A DNA stretch of 64,000 nt from Mactromeris polynyma (Eukaryota > Mollusca > Bivalvia > Venerida > Mactridae). The DNA lies in contig JASFXZ010000013.1 in assembly GCA_032209605.1 (NCBI GenBank), positions 7,277,401 to 7,341,400 of the forward strand. Reading direction: 5' to 3'. Under the pieces are notes generated by a model, which saw only the letters and a program-made list of their open reading frames with translations, searched no databases and had not been told where the DNA came from. How positions within the stretch are numbered: the first letter of the stretch is position 1; every line of letters starts with the position of its first letter. The position numbers were made by a program, and so were the translations under genes. Below, in pieces: positions 1-12,022 of this stretch.

Positions 1-89
1 TATTTGTCGTAAAAAGACGTTTGTGTTATCATAAAAATACATTTTTTACCAGTTTTATCTGTTAGAAAAATGATTAAACAAGATTGTTC

Positions 90-470
90 TGAACGCTTCT
101 ACATGTCAATGGTTCTTATAAATGATGTTTTAGACTATGTAACAACAATACTGGATGATGCCCATTAAAACAATTTATGTTCAGATGAGCCAGATACATC
201 TTTAAGAATTTACTGAAGTACATTAAATTTGTTCTCTATAGCTCGTTTGCCTGTAGATACTGGTGAGTATTTTATATTAACAGAACAAATACATATCTTA
301 AACTTCCTTAGCTTTCGATTGCACATGCCGAAACAATTAATTAATACATTAAAGTCAGTTAGTACCGACTTAAAATCAGGATGTGCACATTCAACTGCGA
401 TTTGAAGACAATTTTTAACCTTTAAAATACACATCATGTTTACAAAATTAAACATCATTTCTTTAATAAC
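90..470. repeat. Dispersed repeat R1, copy 1
   Basis: This stretch shares scattered but collinear blocks with 17,180-17,340 (around 'acaatactggatga' and 'cagatgaaccatat') and with 35,760-35,975 (around 'aacagaacaaata' and 'cgattgcac'). The three copies are diverged and have no clear ends. One block reads ATILDE in the 17.2 kb copy and TTILDD here, but this copy has stops. It may be a decayed transposon or gene fragment. I do not recognise the family. Confidence 0.5.
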
Positions 471-869
471 AGCATTTACAATATTTTTCTAGCGTAATGA
501 AAATGTTCCCCCGATCATCTTTAGATTTTGAGGTTATTTTAATATTCGTGAAGAATTTCCAGGAAATTACTGGAAAATGTAATCAAACACACATAAGGAA
601 CAAGAAAATTAAAATTTAATCTGTTAAAATTTGCTTTCTTTTTATGTTTTGTCTCATTAAATGTCGCTAAAGTGATTTCCATAGCAACTGATCACCTTGG
701 AATCATATTTTAATTTTAAATGATTATTGACGAACTATAGTTTGCTAATCAATTTACCGTTCCCATGTTAGTACAGATCAGCCGATGTGATTATTCAAAA
801 CAAAAAGTGAATTCCAAAGTTATTGTCAAGTTTTGCATTCAATTTGTGATATTTCCGCTGAATTAAATT
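471..869. other. Unassigned AT-rich interval
   Basis: Only short chance reading frames and no repeat or RNA signal that I can recognise. Confidence 0.5.
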
Positions 870-980
870 AAGTTTTGGAACCGGTCTCGGAATGCAACAT
901 TGCCATTGGTCTATTATAAGACTGTGCTAAGAACCAGCCAATCAGATGTTTTGATTTTAAGACTGGTCTCCAAATTCCAA
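870..980. mobile_element. Palindromic CCAAT-type MITE, copy 1
   Basis: The ends are inverted ('ggaaccggtctc' against 'gactggtctcc') and the interior carries the inverted pair 'gccattggtc' / 'agccaatcagatg'. Related copies lie at 7,814-7,903, 33,228-33,325 and at the left edge of the 25.8 kb array. No coding sequence. Probably a non-autonomous DNA element. Confidence 0.5.
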
Positions 981-1621
981 ACATTCCCTGGACTTGAATC
1001 TTAATCCTCCGTTCATCCTTAGGGATTTGAATACCATGAAATTTTAAAAAACATTATCGCATGTAACAATATCGTCATTAATAGAAAAAAATCGACTAAA
1101 AACATGTCAGGAAATTCTCGTTCAATTTATGATGATTAAATGTATAAAATATTCAACGCTATCTAAAACATTTGATAATGACCGAAATACTGTAGCATCC
1201 CAAATTATATAACTTGAGAACAGTCTCCATGCTCAAATGTAGTTTTAATCCTCAATTAATTTCAAACGAATGTGTACTTTTCTGAGATGTTTCTGTAAAA
1301 ATTTAGAGCATTTTATACATACAAAATATTTTATGAATAGTTTTATAATCTAACAACAATTAACTCTAGAAATAATTTTAAACAGACTAGTTAGATTTGA
1401 TCTCAGAGAACAATCTCAGAGTTATACGCTTGTACTTAGGTCTTAGAAATTGTACTAAACGTTTCTTAAATACATCTACAGTCGAAAATATAACTTTCTT
1501 TTGGCTTTACAATTGTTAACTACAATTACAAACTTATAGCTCTATATTCTTAGTACAAAAATCTCGCGAGATTTGTTATTAATCCGCGAGATTCGTGTGA
1601 TAAATTGTGATCGACCAATGT
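981..1621. other. Unassigned AT-rich interval
   Basis: No gene, splice-flanked exon or repeat recognised. Confidence 0.5.
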
Positions 1622-1923
1622 GTCTTCAGTTGCGATTATTTATCGTCGTCACCGGTTTCCCATATGGACGACGCCTCCGGAAGAATTTTAATCATAGATT
1701 TTTGGAGGATAGTGCATGATACAGAAGATGTCCCAGTTTTAGAAACACCCCTGGTTCTTTATTCGCCCGATTTAAAGCATCGAATATGGAAGCTCGGTAT
1801 TTCAAAATCTCATGATGGGGCTATGTGGTTTATTATCTCATTAGAGGTGGAGCGGGGGTTCGAACCTGAGACCCCTAGATAACTAGTCGGACAGCGCGTT
1901 ACCACACGACCACGGATCCGTTA
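1622..1923 (-). mobile_element. tRNA-derived SINE, family A, near full length
   Basis: Read on the minus strand, the element starts with a degenerate tRNA-like head near 1,923, with an A-box-like 'gtggtcgtgtggtaacgcg' and a B-box 'ggttcgaaccc'. A body follows and the tail ends near 'cgtcgtcaccggtttccc' on the plus strand. The body matches the copies at 47,630-47,806 (minus) and 55,349-55,642 (plus), including 'gcctccggaagaat' and 'cccagtt'. The 91-residue open frame here is a by-product of the SINE, not a gene. The tRNA-like part is too degenerate to be a working tRNA. Confidence 0.8.
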
Positions 1924-4040
1924 CCGACAACTTTACGCGTTTAGTTTATATAGATCTACATATCAACCAATGTGTTCCCGATATGTCCCCTTGAGATAAA
2001 CCCCGGGGCCGCAAATTGCGTGAAGTCTGTCTCACTAGCAACACAAACACGTCATTTCCGGAATGTTGTCATTAACCAGCTTATGAAGAGAAGCTTTGCA
2101 AAAACTTCATGTTAAAAGTTGACCAATCTTCTACAAGCCAGCATTCCGATGTTTCTAAAATCACGCGTGACTTCCAGACGTACTTGATGTTATCGCGTTA
2201 ATTGAGACTGTGTTCCGTGGATTGATATCTCAAGAAGCGGGTTTTAGCGAAATGAGCGAAATATCTGACAATTACCGAACTTTACGCCATTTTAGAATAA
2301 ATCAATAAATTTATACTGAGCTTGTTACATCAGCATTTCTGCATTTATAGCTTGTTTTTTTTATTCAAACACTTTGAAGTCTACATCATTTAATATATTA
2401 CTAATTTTGTAAAAGAAAATAATTTCATCAATTGCGCAATTAGACGAAGTTTTGACATATATTGAAAGATGTAGCACTCAGTGTTTGAAATTGATAAAAA
2501 CTGACCAACTGGGTATGTTTTTAAAAGGATCAGTATCGATCCTTGTAAGAAAGGAATCGCATTCATCGCGAGATAAACTGGAAAAATATGTACTGATTAA
2601 ATATTCGACGTTTACCGGTTAAAATGTCATATTATAAAATAAATTTCTTTTGTGAATTATTCCTGGCATTGACACAATCTAATCGTACAGTTGCATTTAT
2701 GCAATTTTTCTTAAATTCTGATCCTTATTATAACTTAACAACGACTTTCTGAATATCTATAAAACATGTATCTTCATCTTACCCATACCCAACTTTCATG
2801 TCACTGTGGTTCGACCAACCTATAGAATTATAGAAGGAAAATATCTTCAAACCGCGAATAAATCAAAATCTGTTAAAGGTATCTTTCGTGTGCAAATTCA
2901 TTTCGTTTAATTTATAACTTTTGCTATTTGAGGGGCATAGATTAAGCATACAAGACTACCCCCCCCCCCCCCTCCTGATATACATGAACCACAATTCAAC
3001 GTAACAACTGAAATTTAATATTCCTTCCAAACTTAACATCCTTGAACTGCGTCTGAAAAAATACACCAACTATTGGTTAATAAATGATATTTGAAAATGA
3101 GTTAAGAAACATCTCATACACTCAGTAAACGTACGTACGCACTGATTTATAAACAGATTCGTCTTTGAACGATTATAATCGGCAAGGGGAGCAACTCATG
3201 CGTTTCTTGAAACACGTTATCAACGAGTTACCGTTCTTTGTTAGATGTACCACGGCTCGTAAAATGTAGTTCTTATTATTAATATGTGCTTGAACGCATA
3301 GTTCTGCCAATTAAGATATTAAAAATAGAGACATATGTAAATAACAGAGAATTAAAGAGCATTAAAATTAATTGTATCAATTATTTTTAGATATAGTATA
3401 ATTATTATTGCTGATATAAATATAATCGACATTTTTTTCTAAGCTTAGCTGACTTACGTTCAGTCAATAAAACTAAAAAACTAAATTCATTTTCTCAGTA
3501 TTAAATTGTTTATAGATAGACGAGTAATTATAATGATTTATAGGAAAATTTACTTGGTGTACAAAATTGCAAAAAATATATCCATGTGGATATAGACTTT
3601 ACATTTACATTATCCTGGCATAATTACGTGATTAGTTTGGTGAATTCGCTCGTAACGTTATCTAGTAAATGACATTGCAAGATGATTAGAAGTGGTTTGA
3701 AATACGTTATATCAGGAACATTTAATGTTTTGTCAATTAATGGAGTCATTTACCGTATTCTGTTTGTGTTTAAGGTGAATGAACCTAAAAATCGGGGTCA
3801 AGAAATGACATGATGCATTATTTTTTGTCGATGTGTAGAACTTTAAGGAAATTAGCTTAAAATCCGGTTACTTACAGATGCGACGACGACTATGTTTTGT
3901 CGATTTTTAATATTTTAGGAAAATGAACTCAAAACATTTAGGGTAAATATGCAATGACGTCATCACTTTTGTTGTTCAATATATCCACTTCTTAAATAAG
4001 TACGTTTTGTAATTTTCAGGCCTTTATAAATCATTCTGGA
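1924..4040. other. Unassigned AT-rich interval with a poly-C run
   Basis: The only simple feature is a poly-C tract of about 15 bases near 2,960. No frame of useful length, no RNA gene and no recognised element. Confidence 0.5.
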
Positions 4041-4121
4041 TTCATGGATTGTGAGAACCCCAATAAAATCTCGATCGTCCACGAGGGATTCGAGCCCGTA
4101 AACTTCGGAGTCCAGCACATA
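4041..4121 (-). mobile_element. Possible tRNA-like SINE fragment cut by a MITE
   Basis: On the minus strand there is a B-box-like 'gggctcgaatccc' preceded by 'tggactccgaag', as in a tRNA-like SINE head. The region 5' of this is replaced at 4,122 by the inserted MITE. The rest of the tRNA fold is not visible, so this is tentative. Confidence 0.3.
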
Positions 4122-4541
4122 CAGGGTGTTAAAAATGTCATTTACAAAGTTTGAAGTTTAATATTTTTCTATATACAGGCAAACCTGTCTGTAAAGACCA
4201 CCCATGGGAACAGCAAAATGTGGTCTTTGTTTACAGGTGGTCTCTATAAACAGATTAAATATCATTGAAAATGGTCTGATGGGAGATAAAATTGGTGGTC
4301 TTTGCAGACAGGTTTTGCAATAGTGGTCTTTGTTCGCAGGTGGTCTTTAACACAGGTTTCTCTGTATTATTTCCATCTATGTCGCCATGGACCAACAGTT
4401 TATTTCTGTGTGAGAGTTCTAAATAAAACAGAGATTCTTGGTAGGAGTATTTTTCATTATGGAAATAAAGCCAGTGTACATGTAGCATTCTTCTCATTCC
4501 ATCTGAATTCAAAGTTTGTGAACAAACTTTTTAACACCCTA
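4122..4541. mobile_element. TA-flanked MITE (family M1) carrying a nested insertion
   Basis: Terminal inverted repeats 'cagggtgttaaaaatg' and 'ctttttaacaccct' are bounded by TA at 4,120-4,121 and 4,542-4,543. A second, uninterrupted copy lies at 42,108-42,336 (229 bp). Removing the nested element and one TA from this copy also leaves 229 bp. TA target duplications and lack of a transposase suggest a non-autonomous Tc1/mariner-superfamily element. Confidence 0.85.
4176..4364. mobile_element. TA-flanked MITE nested in M1
   Basis: A 189-bp element with inverted ends 'caggcaaacctgtctg' and 'cacaggtttctctg' flanked by TA on both sides (4,174-4,175 and 4,365-4,366). Sub-terminal 'aaagaccacc' / 'ggtggtcttt' motifs link it loosely to the GACCACC MITE family elsewhere in the window. 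No coding capacity. Confidence 0.85.
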
Positions 4542-4543
4542 TA

Positions 4544-4970
4544 AATAAAATTCACCAACGACAACATTGCTACCTGGTCGGTCTCATAACTCAACTTGAA
4601 ACTTTCGATCCAAGACATTCCATGGAAAACAGATTTTATGAACAACAGCGAATGCAAGTCTTTGAAAAAAAAGTTAAAACAGAAAGCCGGATTTTTTCCA
4701 CATTCAGCATGTTGTAACACACGCAGTCAGACAGCGTGAGTATATTTCTTACAGATATTTGGTTCGGTACATCTGTACTTAAAGATGATATATCGGCATC
4801 TCAAATAACTCAGCCTAATTCTTTTAACATTAATTTTGGACTTTATTCTTTAATAAAATATTTTGTTAGGAAATAACTCAGAAAAACGTATGTTCGTTCT
4901 TTGTTTACATGGGCACGAAATATTCATTTTTTTAGAACTAAAATTGTGTTACTGCTTCACACAGCAGCCA
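4544..4970. repeat. Flank of the 27-bp array, shared with 9.2 kb and 17.7 kb
   Basis: The block 'tttgtttacatgggcacg' followed by 'aaatattcat' (about 4,900-4,930) recurs at 9,216-9,243 and, inverted, at about 17,706-17,735. In both direct copies a 27-bp-array-like unit begins about 70 bp downstream. The rest of this interval shows nothing recognisable. Confidence 0.55.
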
Positions 4971-7454
4971 CCCTTCCTAGTCTATATGGTCCGTGCACCC
5001 TTCCTAGTCTATATGGTCCGTGCACCCTTCCTAGTCTATATGGTCCGTGCACCCTTCCTAGTCTATATGGTCCGTGCACCCTTCCTAGTCTATATGGTCC
5101 GTGCACCCTTCCTAGTCTATATGGTCCGTGCACCCTTCATAGTCTATATGGTCCGTGCACCCTTCCTAGTCTATATGGTCCGTGCACCCTTCCTAGTCTA
5201 TATGGTCCGTGCACCCTTCCTAGTCTATATGGTCCGTGCACCCTTCCTAGTCTATATGGTCCGTGCACCCTTCCTTGTCTATATGGTCCGTGCACCGTTC
5301 CTAGTCTATATGGTCCGTGCACCCTTCCTAGTCTATATGGTCCGTGCACCCTTCCTAGTCTATATGGTCCGTGCACCCTTCCTTGTCTATATGGTCCGTG
5401 CACCCTTCCTAGTCTATATGGTCCGTGCACCCTTCCTAGTCTATATGGTCCGTGCACCCTTCCTAGTCTATATGGTCCGTGCACCCTTCCTAGTCTATAT
5501 GGTCCGTGCACCCTTCCTAGTCTATATGGTCCGTGCACCCTTCCTAGTCTATATGGTCCGTGCACCCTTCCTTGTCTATATGGTCCGTGCACCCTTCCTA
5601 GTCTATATGGTCCGTGCACCCTTCCTAGTCTATATGGTCCGTGCACCCTTCCTAGTCTATATGGTCCGTGCACCCTTCCTAGTCTATATGGTCCGTGCAC
5701 CCTTCCTAGTCTATATGGTCCGTGCACCCTTCCTAGTCTATATGGTCCGTGCACCCTTCATAGTCTATATGGTCCGTGCACCCTTCCTAGTCTATATGGT
5801 CCGTGCACCCTTCCTAGTCTATATGGTCCGTGCACCCTTCCTAGTCTATATGGTCCGTGCACCCTTCCTAGTCTATATGGTCCGTGCACCCTTCCTAGTC
5901 TATATGGTCCGTGCACCCTTCATAGTCTATATGGTCCGTGCACCCTTCATAGTCTATATGGTCCGTGCACCCTTCCTAGTCTATATGGTCCGTGCACCCT
6001 TCCTAGTCTATATGGTCCGTGCACCCTTCCTAGTCTATATGGTCCGTGCACCCTTCATAGTCTATATGGTCCGTGCACCCTTCCTAGTCTATATGGTCCG
6101 TGCACCCTTCCTAGTCTATATGGTCCGTGCACCCTTCCTTGTCTATATGGTCCGTGCACACTTCCTAGTCTATATGGTCCGTGCACCCTTCCTAGTCTAT
6201 ATGGTCCGTGCACCCTTCCTAGTCTATATGGTCCGTGCACCCTTCCTAGTCTATATGGTCCGTGCACCCTTCCTAGTCTATATGGTCCGTGCACCCTTCC
6301 TAGTCTATATGGTCCGTGCACCCTTCCTTGTCTATATGGTCCGTGCACCCTTCCTAGTCTATATGGTCCGTGCACCCTTCCTTGTCTATATGGTCCGTGC
6401 ACCCTTCCTTGTCTATATGGTCCGTGCACCCTTCCTTGTCTATATGGTCCGTGCACCCTTCCTTGTCTATATGGTCCGTGCACCCTTCCTAGTCTATATG
6501 GTCCGTGCACCCTTCCTAGTCTATATGGTCCGTGCACCCTTCCTAGTCTATATGGTCCGTGCACCCTTCCTAGTCTATATGGTCCGTGCACCCTTCCTAG
6601 TCTATATGGTCCGTGCACCCTTCCTAGTCTATATGGTCCGTGCACCCTTCCTAGTCTATATGGTCCGTGCACCCTTCCTAGTCTATATGGTCCGTGCACC
6701 CTTCCTAGTCTATATGGTCCGTGCACCCTTCCTTGTCTATATGGTCCGTGCACCCTTCCTAGTCTATATGGTCCGTGCACCCTTCCTAGTCTATATGGTC
6801 CGTGCACCCTTCCTAGTCTATATGGTCCGTGCACCCTTCCTTGTCTATATGGTCCGTGCACCCTTCCTTGTCTATATGGTCCGTGCACCCTTCCTTGTCT
6901 ATATGGTCCGTGCACCCTTCCTTGTCTATATGGTCCGTGCACCCTTCCTTGTCTATATGGTCCGTGCACCCTTCCTTGTCTATATGGTCCGTGCACCCTT
7001 CCTTGTCTATATGGTCCGTGCACCCTTCCTACTCTATATGGTCCGTGCACCCTTCCTAGTCTATATGGTCCGTGCACCCTTCCTAGTCTATATGGTCCGT
7101 GCACCCTTCCTAGTCTATATGGTCCGTGCACCCTTCCTAGTCTATATGGTCCGTGCACCCTTCCTAGTCTATATGGTCCGTGCACCCTTCCTAGTCTATA
7201 TGGTCCGTGCACCCTTCATAGTCTATATGGTCCGCGCACCCTTCATAGTCTATATGGTCCGTGCACCCTTCCTAGTCTATATGGTCCGTGCACCCTTCCT
7301 AGTCTATATGGTCCGTGCACCCTTCCTAGTCTATATGGTCCGTGCACCCTTCATAGTCTATATGGTCCGTGCACCCTTCCTAGTCTATATGGTCCGTGCA
7401 CCCTTCCTAGTCTATATGGTCCGTGCACCCTTCATAGTCTATATGGTCCGTGCA
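4971..7454. repeat. 27-bp minisatellite, 92 copies
   Basis: 2,484 bp is exactly 92 units of 27 bp. The unit contains 'cccttcctagtctatatgg' followed by 'tccgtgca'. Copies are almost identical. Recurrent variants are 'cctt' for 'ccta' and 'tcat' for 'tcct', and they tend to occur in runs, for example about 6,836-7,018, which points to recent local amplification. Because 27 is divisible by three, several frames on both strands stay open throughout, the longest reading as PFLVYMVRA repeats. No codon-level evidence supports translation. Confidence 0.95.
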
Positions 7455-7813
7455 AAGACGACTATAGTCCGTTTATATTTACTTGAGAACGACTGTAAGC
7501 AATATTTGAGGTGGTTATCCAAAGAAACATGTTTTGCAAACTATTGACTAATAGACCTGTGTACACAATAACATTATGTTTAACTAATTTTGAATCGATC
7601 GAACTATTTTCATTACCGACGTCTTATGTATTTGAAAATATTGATGAACCCGACAAAGCCAAACTTCGACACCCATTTGGTGTTTCTTTCATTTAAATGT
7701 TCATCTACATTCAAGCTTGACATAAACAATACAAGTTTATTTACTTTATCTAACCGTATGTTAATTATCAAGGAATATACGTCACAGAACAATTCCATTT
7801 ACAATTTGAGTTT
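7455..7813. other. Unassigned interval
   Basis: Short overlapping chance frames only. No repeat identified. Confidence 0.5.
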
Positions 7814-7903
7814 GAAGACCAGTATTAAAATACAGCCTTGCCATTGGTCAATGTCAGAACGAATCAGCCAATCAGAGACTTGAGCTTTCAGACTGGTCTC
7901 AAT
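7814..7903. mobile_element. Palindromic CCAAT-type MITE, copy 2
   Basis: Contains 'gaagaccagta', 'ccttgccattggtcaa', 'cagccaatcag' and the inverted end 'agactggtctca'. Same order as the copies at 870 and 33,228. Confidence 0.5.
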
Positions 7904-9200
7904 ATTATATCACTCATACCCTGTGTTGCTTCATTCATATTTTCATGCATTTAGTAATAGTTACGTCAGCTTAATTATAATGATAATAAAATCTTTATTT
8001 ATAGAAGGTAACATGTATACAAATTCAGTTATACAATCTTAGATAAGACATGGCCTTTTACCAGATAATAACATGAAATAAATACACAGTAATACTATAA
8101 CACCCATTCATTCAGTTAAGACAATCACGCAGCAGATTTTCATATTATAAACAATACATATATATTACAATACATGTATATAAACATGCAAATACGATTG
8201 ATAACATATTGCACGAACATATTAGAATAAAGACTTTTTTTGATAATAGATATGACATTAATGTTCCTTTGAACTCTTTGACAGACGAGGCCGATCTTAT
8301 ATTATTTGGATTTTTATTCAATTTAATAGCATTCGTAATTCACACTCAAACTCCAAAAACAAGCTTACCCGATTAGATATGTATGTAGTCGTATTATTCA
8401 ATGTAACATTTTTTCCAGTTTTTCAGTCACTAGAAGTTTAAACACACGAATACTCCACCCACACAAAATAGTCCCAACACAGCCAATCGTCTCCCCGTAT
8501 TAATTCGGTGTCGTTTTATTCCATTCAAAATCCTGTTCATACATGTGTTAATGGTTTAACAGTAAGGGCATGAAAATTTAAAATTACATGATAAGAACTT
8601 ATAACAAATAAATGGGTGGGGTGCAGAACACATTTTTTATATTTTTCTCACAGTATCTCAGAATCATCACTGGTTCAAGTTAGCTTCTTCCAGTAGTCAT
8701 CCTGATTGTGGCACATTTGTTCACCAGGTCGTAAACTTACGAGCAAAGATTACGTGATGTCAACAAGATAGCGCAACATTTATACGGATACTTCTGTTGA
8801 CAGTAATTAAGAAAATCCATTTGTGTAAGATGTGTTAGTTTCTGAAACAGTAATTGACAATTATCGGAACCAGATTGGCTGATATTGGCATTTATACGTC
8901 TATCAAGGGTTTGACAGATTCGAAATCGCCACTTCTGAAAAACTTCGAACACTTCCAGAAAGATTTCCAGAAAGCCATTAAACATGTGCAGAGCTTAGCG
9001 GGAAACAAACAACATATGGCTAGTGGTAATGATAACCGCGTGTTTCCAGTTATGTTTTTTCCTTTTTTCATTGCGATATTATTGTTTATAAAAAATACAT
9101 TGAAATCCTAAAGTTTCCATTTCGAGCTTCAATGTAATTTGCTTAGTAATTAAGAGAAAGAAATATTTGAACCAGCAATCTCCAGTTTTTGTAATGACGT
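7904..9200. other. Unassigned interval with a retroposon-tail-like start
   Basis: Around 7,975-8,010 the minus strand reads 'aataaagattttattatc', as in the 3' tail of a retroposon, but no retrotransposon coding sequence is present. An 85-residue frame at 8,854-9,111 (+) has no recognisable domain or splice context and is not called. Confidence 0.35.
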
Positions 9201-9204
9201 TCAC

Positions 9205-9310
9205 TATCGGCTGACTTTGTTTACAAGGGCACGAAATATTCATTGTGTTTACATTCAAAGATGAGTGTTTAATGTTTATAATCCTTCTTAGTCTACATGG
9301 TCCACAGAAA
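9205..9310 (+). repeat. Second copy of the 27-bp array flank with one array-like unit
   Basis: 'ctttgtttacaagggcac' at 9,215 is followed 68 bp later by 'ccttcttagtctacatgg' at 9,283. In the 4.9 kb copy the same two blocks are 73 bp apart and the second opens the 92-copy array. Here the unit occurs once. Confidence 0.65.
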
Positions 9311-9356
9311 GTCTTAACCTGGGCATTACAACAATAAGATGTCACTAAATTCGGAA

Positions 9357-9475
9357 CCACTACGATGGGGCCACTAAGATTGGGCCACTACGATGGGGCC
9401 ACTAAGATTGGGTCACTACGATGGGGCCAGTAAGATGGGCCACTAAATGGGGTCACACGCGGGTCCACTAAGGCA
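9357..9475. repeat. Short 28-bp (2 x 14) tandem repeat
   Basis: Alternating 'ccactacgatgggg' and 'ccactaagattggg' 14-mers, about three and a half dimers, decaying to the right. It lies directly between the 9.2 kb repeat and the 37-bp array. Confidence 0.75.
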
Positions 9476-9522
9476 ACAGAAAGAGGAGCCGAAAAGAGGT
9501 AACACCAGGAGAGACCAAAATG

Positions 9523-11527
9523 AGGGGCCGCAAGTAGGGGCTACAAAGATGGGCTAAAAGGGTACCGCAAGTAGGGACCACAAAGATGGGCTAAAAAGGT
9601 ACCGAAAGTAGAGACCACAAAGATGGGCTAAAAGGGTACCGCAAGTAGGGACCATAAAGATGGGCTAAAAGGGTACCGCAAGTAGAGACCACAAAGATGG
9701 GCTAAAAGGGTACCGCAAGTAGAGACCACAAAGATGGGCTAAAAGGGTACCGCAAGTAGGGACCATAAAGATGGGCTAAAAGGGTACCGCAAGTAGAGAC
9801 CACAAAGATGGGCTAAAAGGGTACCGCAAGTAGGGACCATAAAGATGGGCTAAAAGGGTACCGCAAGTAGGGACCATAAAGATGGGCTAAAAGGGTACCG
9901 CAAGTAGAGACCACAAAGATGGGCTAAAAGGGTACCGCAAGTAGGGACCATAAAGATGGGCTAAAAGGGTACCGCAAGTAGGGACCATAAAGATGGGCTA
10001 AAAAGGTACCGAAAGTAGAGACCACAAAGATGGGCTAAAAGGGTACCGCAAGTAGAGACCACAAAGATGGGCTAAAAGGGTACCGCAAGTAGGGACCATA
10101 AAGATGGGCTAAAAGGGTACCGCAAGTAGAGACCACAAAGATGGGCTAAAAGGGTACCGAAAGTAGAGACCACAAAGATGGGCTAAAAGGGTACCGCAAG
10201 TAGAGACCACAAAGATGGGCTAAAAGGGTACCGAAAGTAGAGACCACAAAGATGGGCTAAAAGGTACCGCAAGTAGAGACCACAAAGATGGGCTAAAAGG
10301 GTACCGCAAGTAGAGACCACAAAGATGGGCTAAAAGGGTACCGAAAGTAGAGACCACAAAGATGGGCTTAAAGGGTACCGCAAGTAGAGACCACAAAGAT
10401 GGGCTAAAAGGGTACCGCAAGTAGGGACCACAAAGATGGGCTAAAAGGGTACCGCAAGTAGAGACCACAAAGATGGGCTAAAAGGGTACCGCAAGTAGGG
10501 ACCATAAAGATGGGCTAAAAGGGTACCGAAAGTAGAGACCACAAAGATGGGCTAAAAGGGTACCGCAAGTAGGGACCATAAAGATGGGCTAAAAGGGTAC
10601 CGCAAGTAGAGACCACAAAGATGGGCTAAAAGGGTACCGCGAGCAGGGACCACAAAGATGGGCTAAAAGGGTACCGCAAGTAGAGACCATAAAGATGGGC
10701 TAAAAGGGTACCGAAAGTAGAGACCACAAAGATGGGCTAAAAGGGTACCGCAAGTAGGGACCATAAAGATGGGCTAAAAGGGTACCGCAAGTAGAGACCA
10801 CAAAGATGGGCTAAAAGGGTACCGCGAGCAGGGACCACAAAGATGGGCTAAAAGGGTACCGCAAGTAGAGACCACAAAGATGGGCTAAAAGGGTACCGCA
10901 AGTAGAGACCACAAAGATGGGCTAAAAGGGTACCGCAAGTAGGGACCATAAAGATGGGCTAAAAGGGTACCGAAAGTAGAGACCACAAAGATGGGCTAAA
11001 AGGGTACCGCAAGTAGGGACCATAAAGATGGGCTAAAAGGGTACCGCAAGTAGGGACCATAAAGATGGGCTAAAAGGGTACCGCAAGTAGAGACCATAAA
11101 GATGGGCTAAAAGGGTACAGCAAGTAGAGACCACAAAGATGGGCTAAAAGGGTACCGCAAGTAGAGACCACAAAGATGGGCTAAAAGGGTACCGCAAGTA
11201 GAGACCACAAAGATGGGCTAAAAGGGTACCGCAAGTAGAGACCACAAAGATGGGCTAAAAGGGTACCGCAAGTAGAGACCACAAAGATGGGCTAAAAGGG
11301 TACCGCAAGTAGAGACCACAAAGATGGGCTAAAAGGGTACCGCAAGTAGAGACCACAAAGATGGGCTAAAAGGGTACCGCGAGCAGGGACCACAAAGATG
11401 GGCTAAAAGGGTACCGCAAGTAGAGACCACAAAGATGGGCTAAAAGGGTACCGCGAGCAGGGACCACAAAGATGGGCTAAAAGGGTACCGCAAGTAGAGA
11501 CCACAAAGATGGGCTAAAAGGGTACAG
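9523..11527. repeat. 37-bp minisatellite, about 54 copies
   Basis: Unit of 37 bp containing 'gggtaccgcaagtagagacc' and 'acaaagatgggctaaaa'. Two main variable sites give subtypes ('gagaccaca' versus 'gggaccata', 'gcaag' versus 'gaaag'), plus a rarer 'gcgagcaggg' subtype at about 10,637, 10,822, 11,377 and 11,452. The units are contiguous, with no spacers. Since 37 is not a multiple of three, no long frame survives. Confidence 0.95.
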
Positions 11528-12022
11528 CAAAGAGCAGTGACACAAGGAAGTGTCACACAGAGAGACCTTAAAGATGGCCCACAAAGACTGACATCAGTGT
11601 TAATATACTACTATTATTTTCGCAGTATATGTTGTCTGAAAGTTGTGCATATTGGATATATACGCACACCAACATCTACATAAAACACCACATATTCTAT
11701 ACATTGTTGTCCACATTTCTTTGTCAGAACACACCGTGTAGGTGTACAATAATGTGACGATGCTTTCTTTGGTTAATTGATACAGACAGAATAATTGGTG
11801 GAGATGTTTACCTATCATTCCTACAAGTCATGCTCCCGATACGATATAATTAACATCATACGAGACATTATCTTGCACCAGAGATCAGCAGTATGTGAAT
11901 GGCGTATTGTGCTTGCGTTTATTATTTACCTTTCGTTAGAAGATATAATGTTAAAAGTGCATCTTTGAGATAGACAAATAATAGGAAAATAGTTCAATGT
12001 TGTAACTTGAATCATTTCTGAG
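11528..12022. other. Unassigned interval
   Basis: The first 50 bp look like a decayed array edge. The rest carries only short chance frames. Confidence 0.5.

Noticed and set aside
1607..1882. 91-residue plus-strand protein
   Set aside because: It lies entirely in a minus-strand SINE, and related frames occur in the other SINE copies.
2958..2976. Poly-C tracts here and near 18,694
   Set aside because: Ordinary homopolymer runs with no context suggesting function.
4863..7547. An 894-residue reading frame, the longest in the window
   Set aside because: It is the 27-bp array read in frame. Two forward frames and the reverse strand are open as well, so length carries no evidence of coding.
9523..11527. 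CRISPR-like array of about 37-bp repeats
   Set aside because: Units are contiguous with no unique spacers, and the DNA is clearly eukaryotic. The same holds for the other 30-32-bp arrays.
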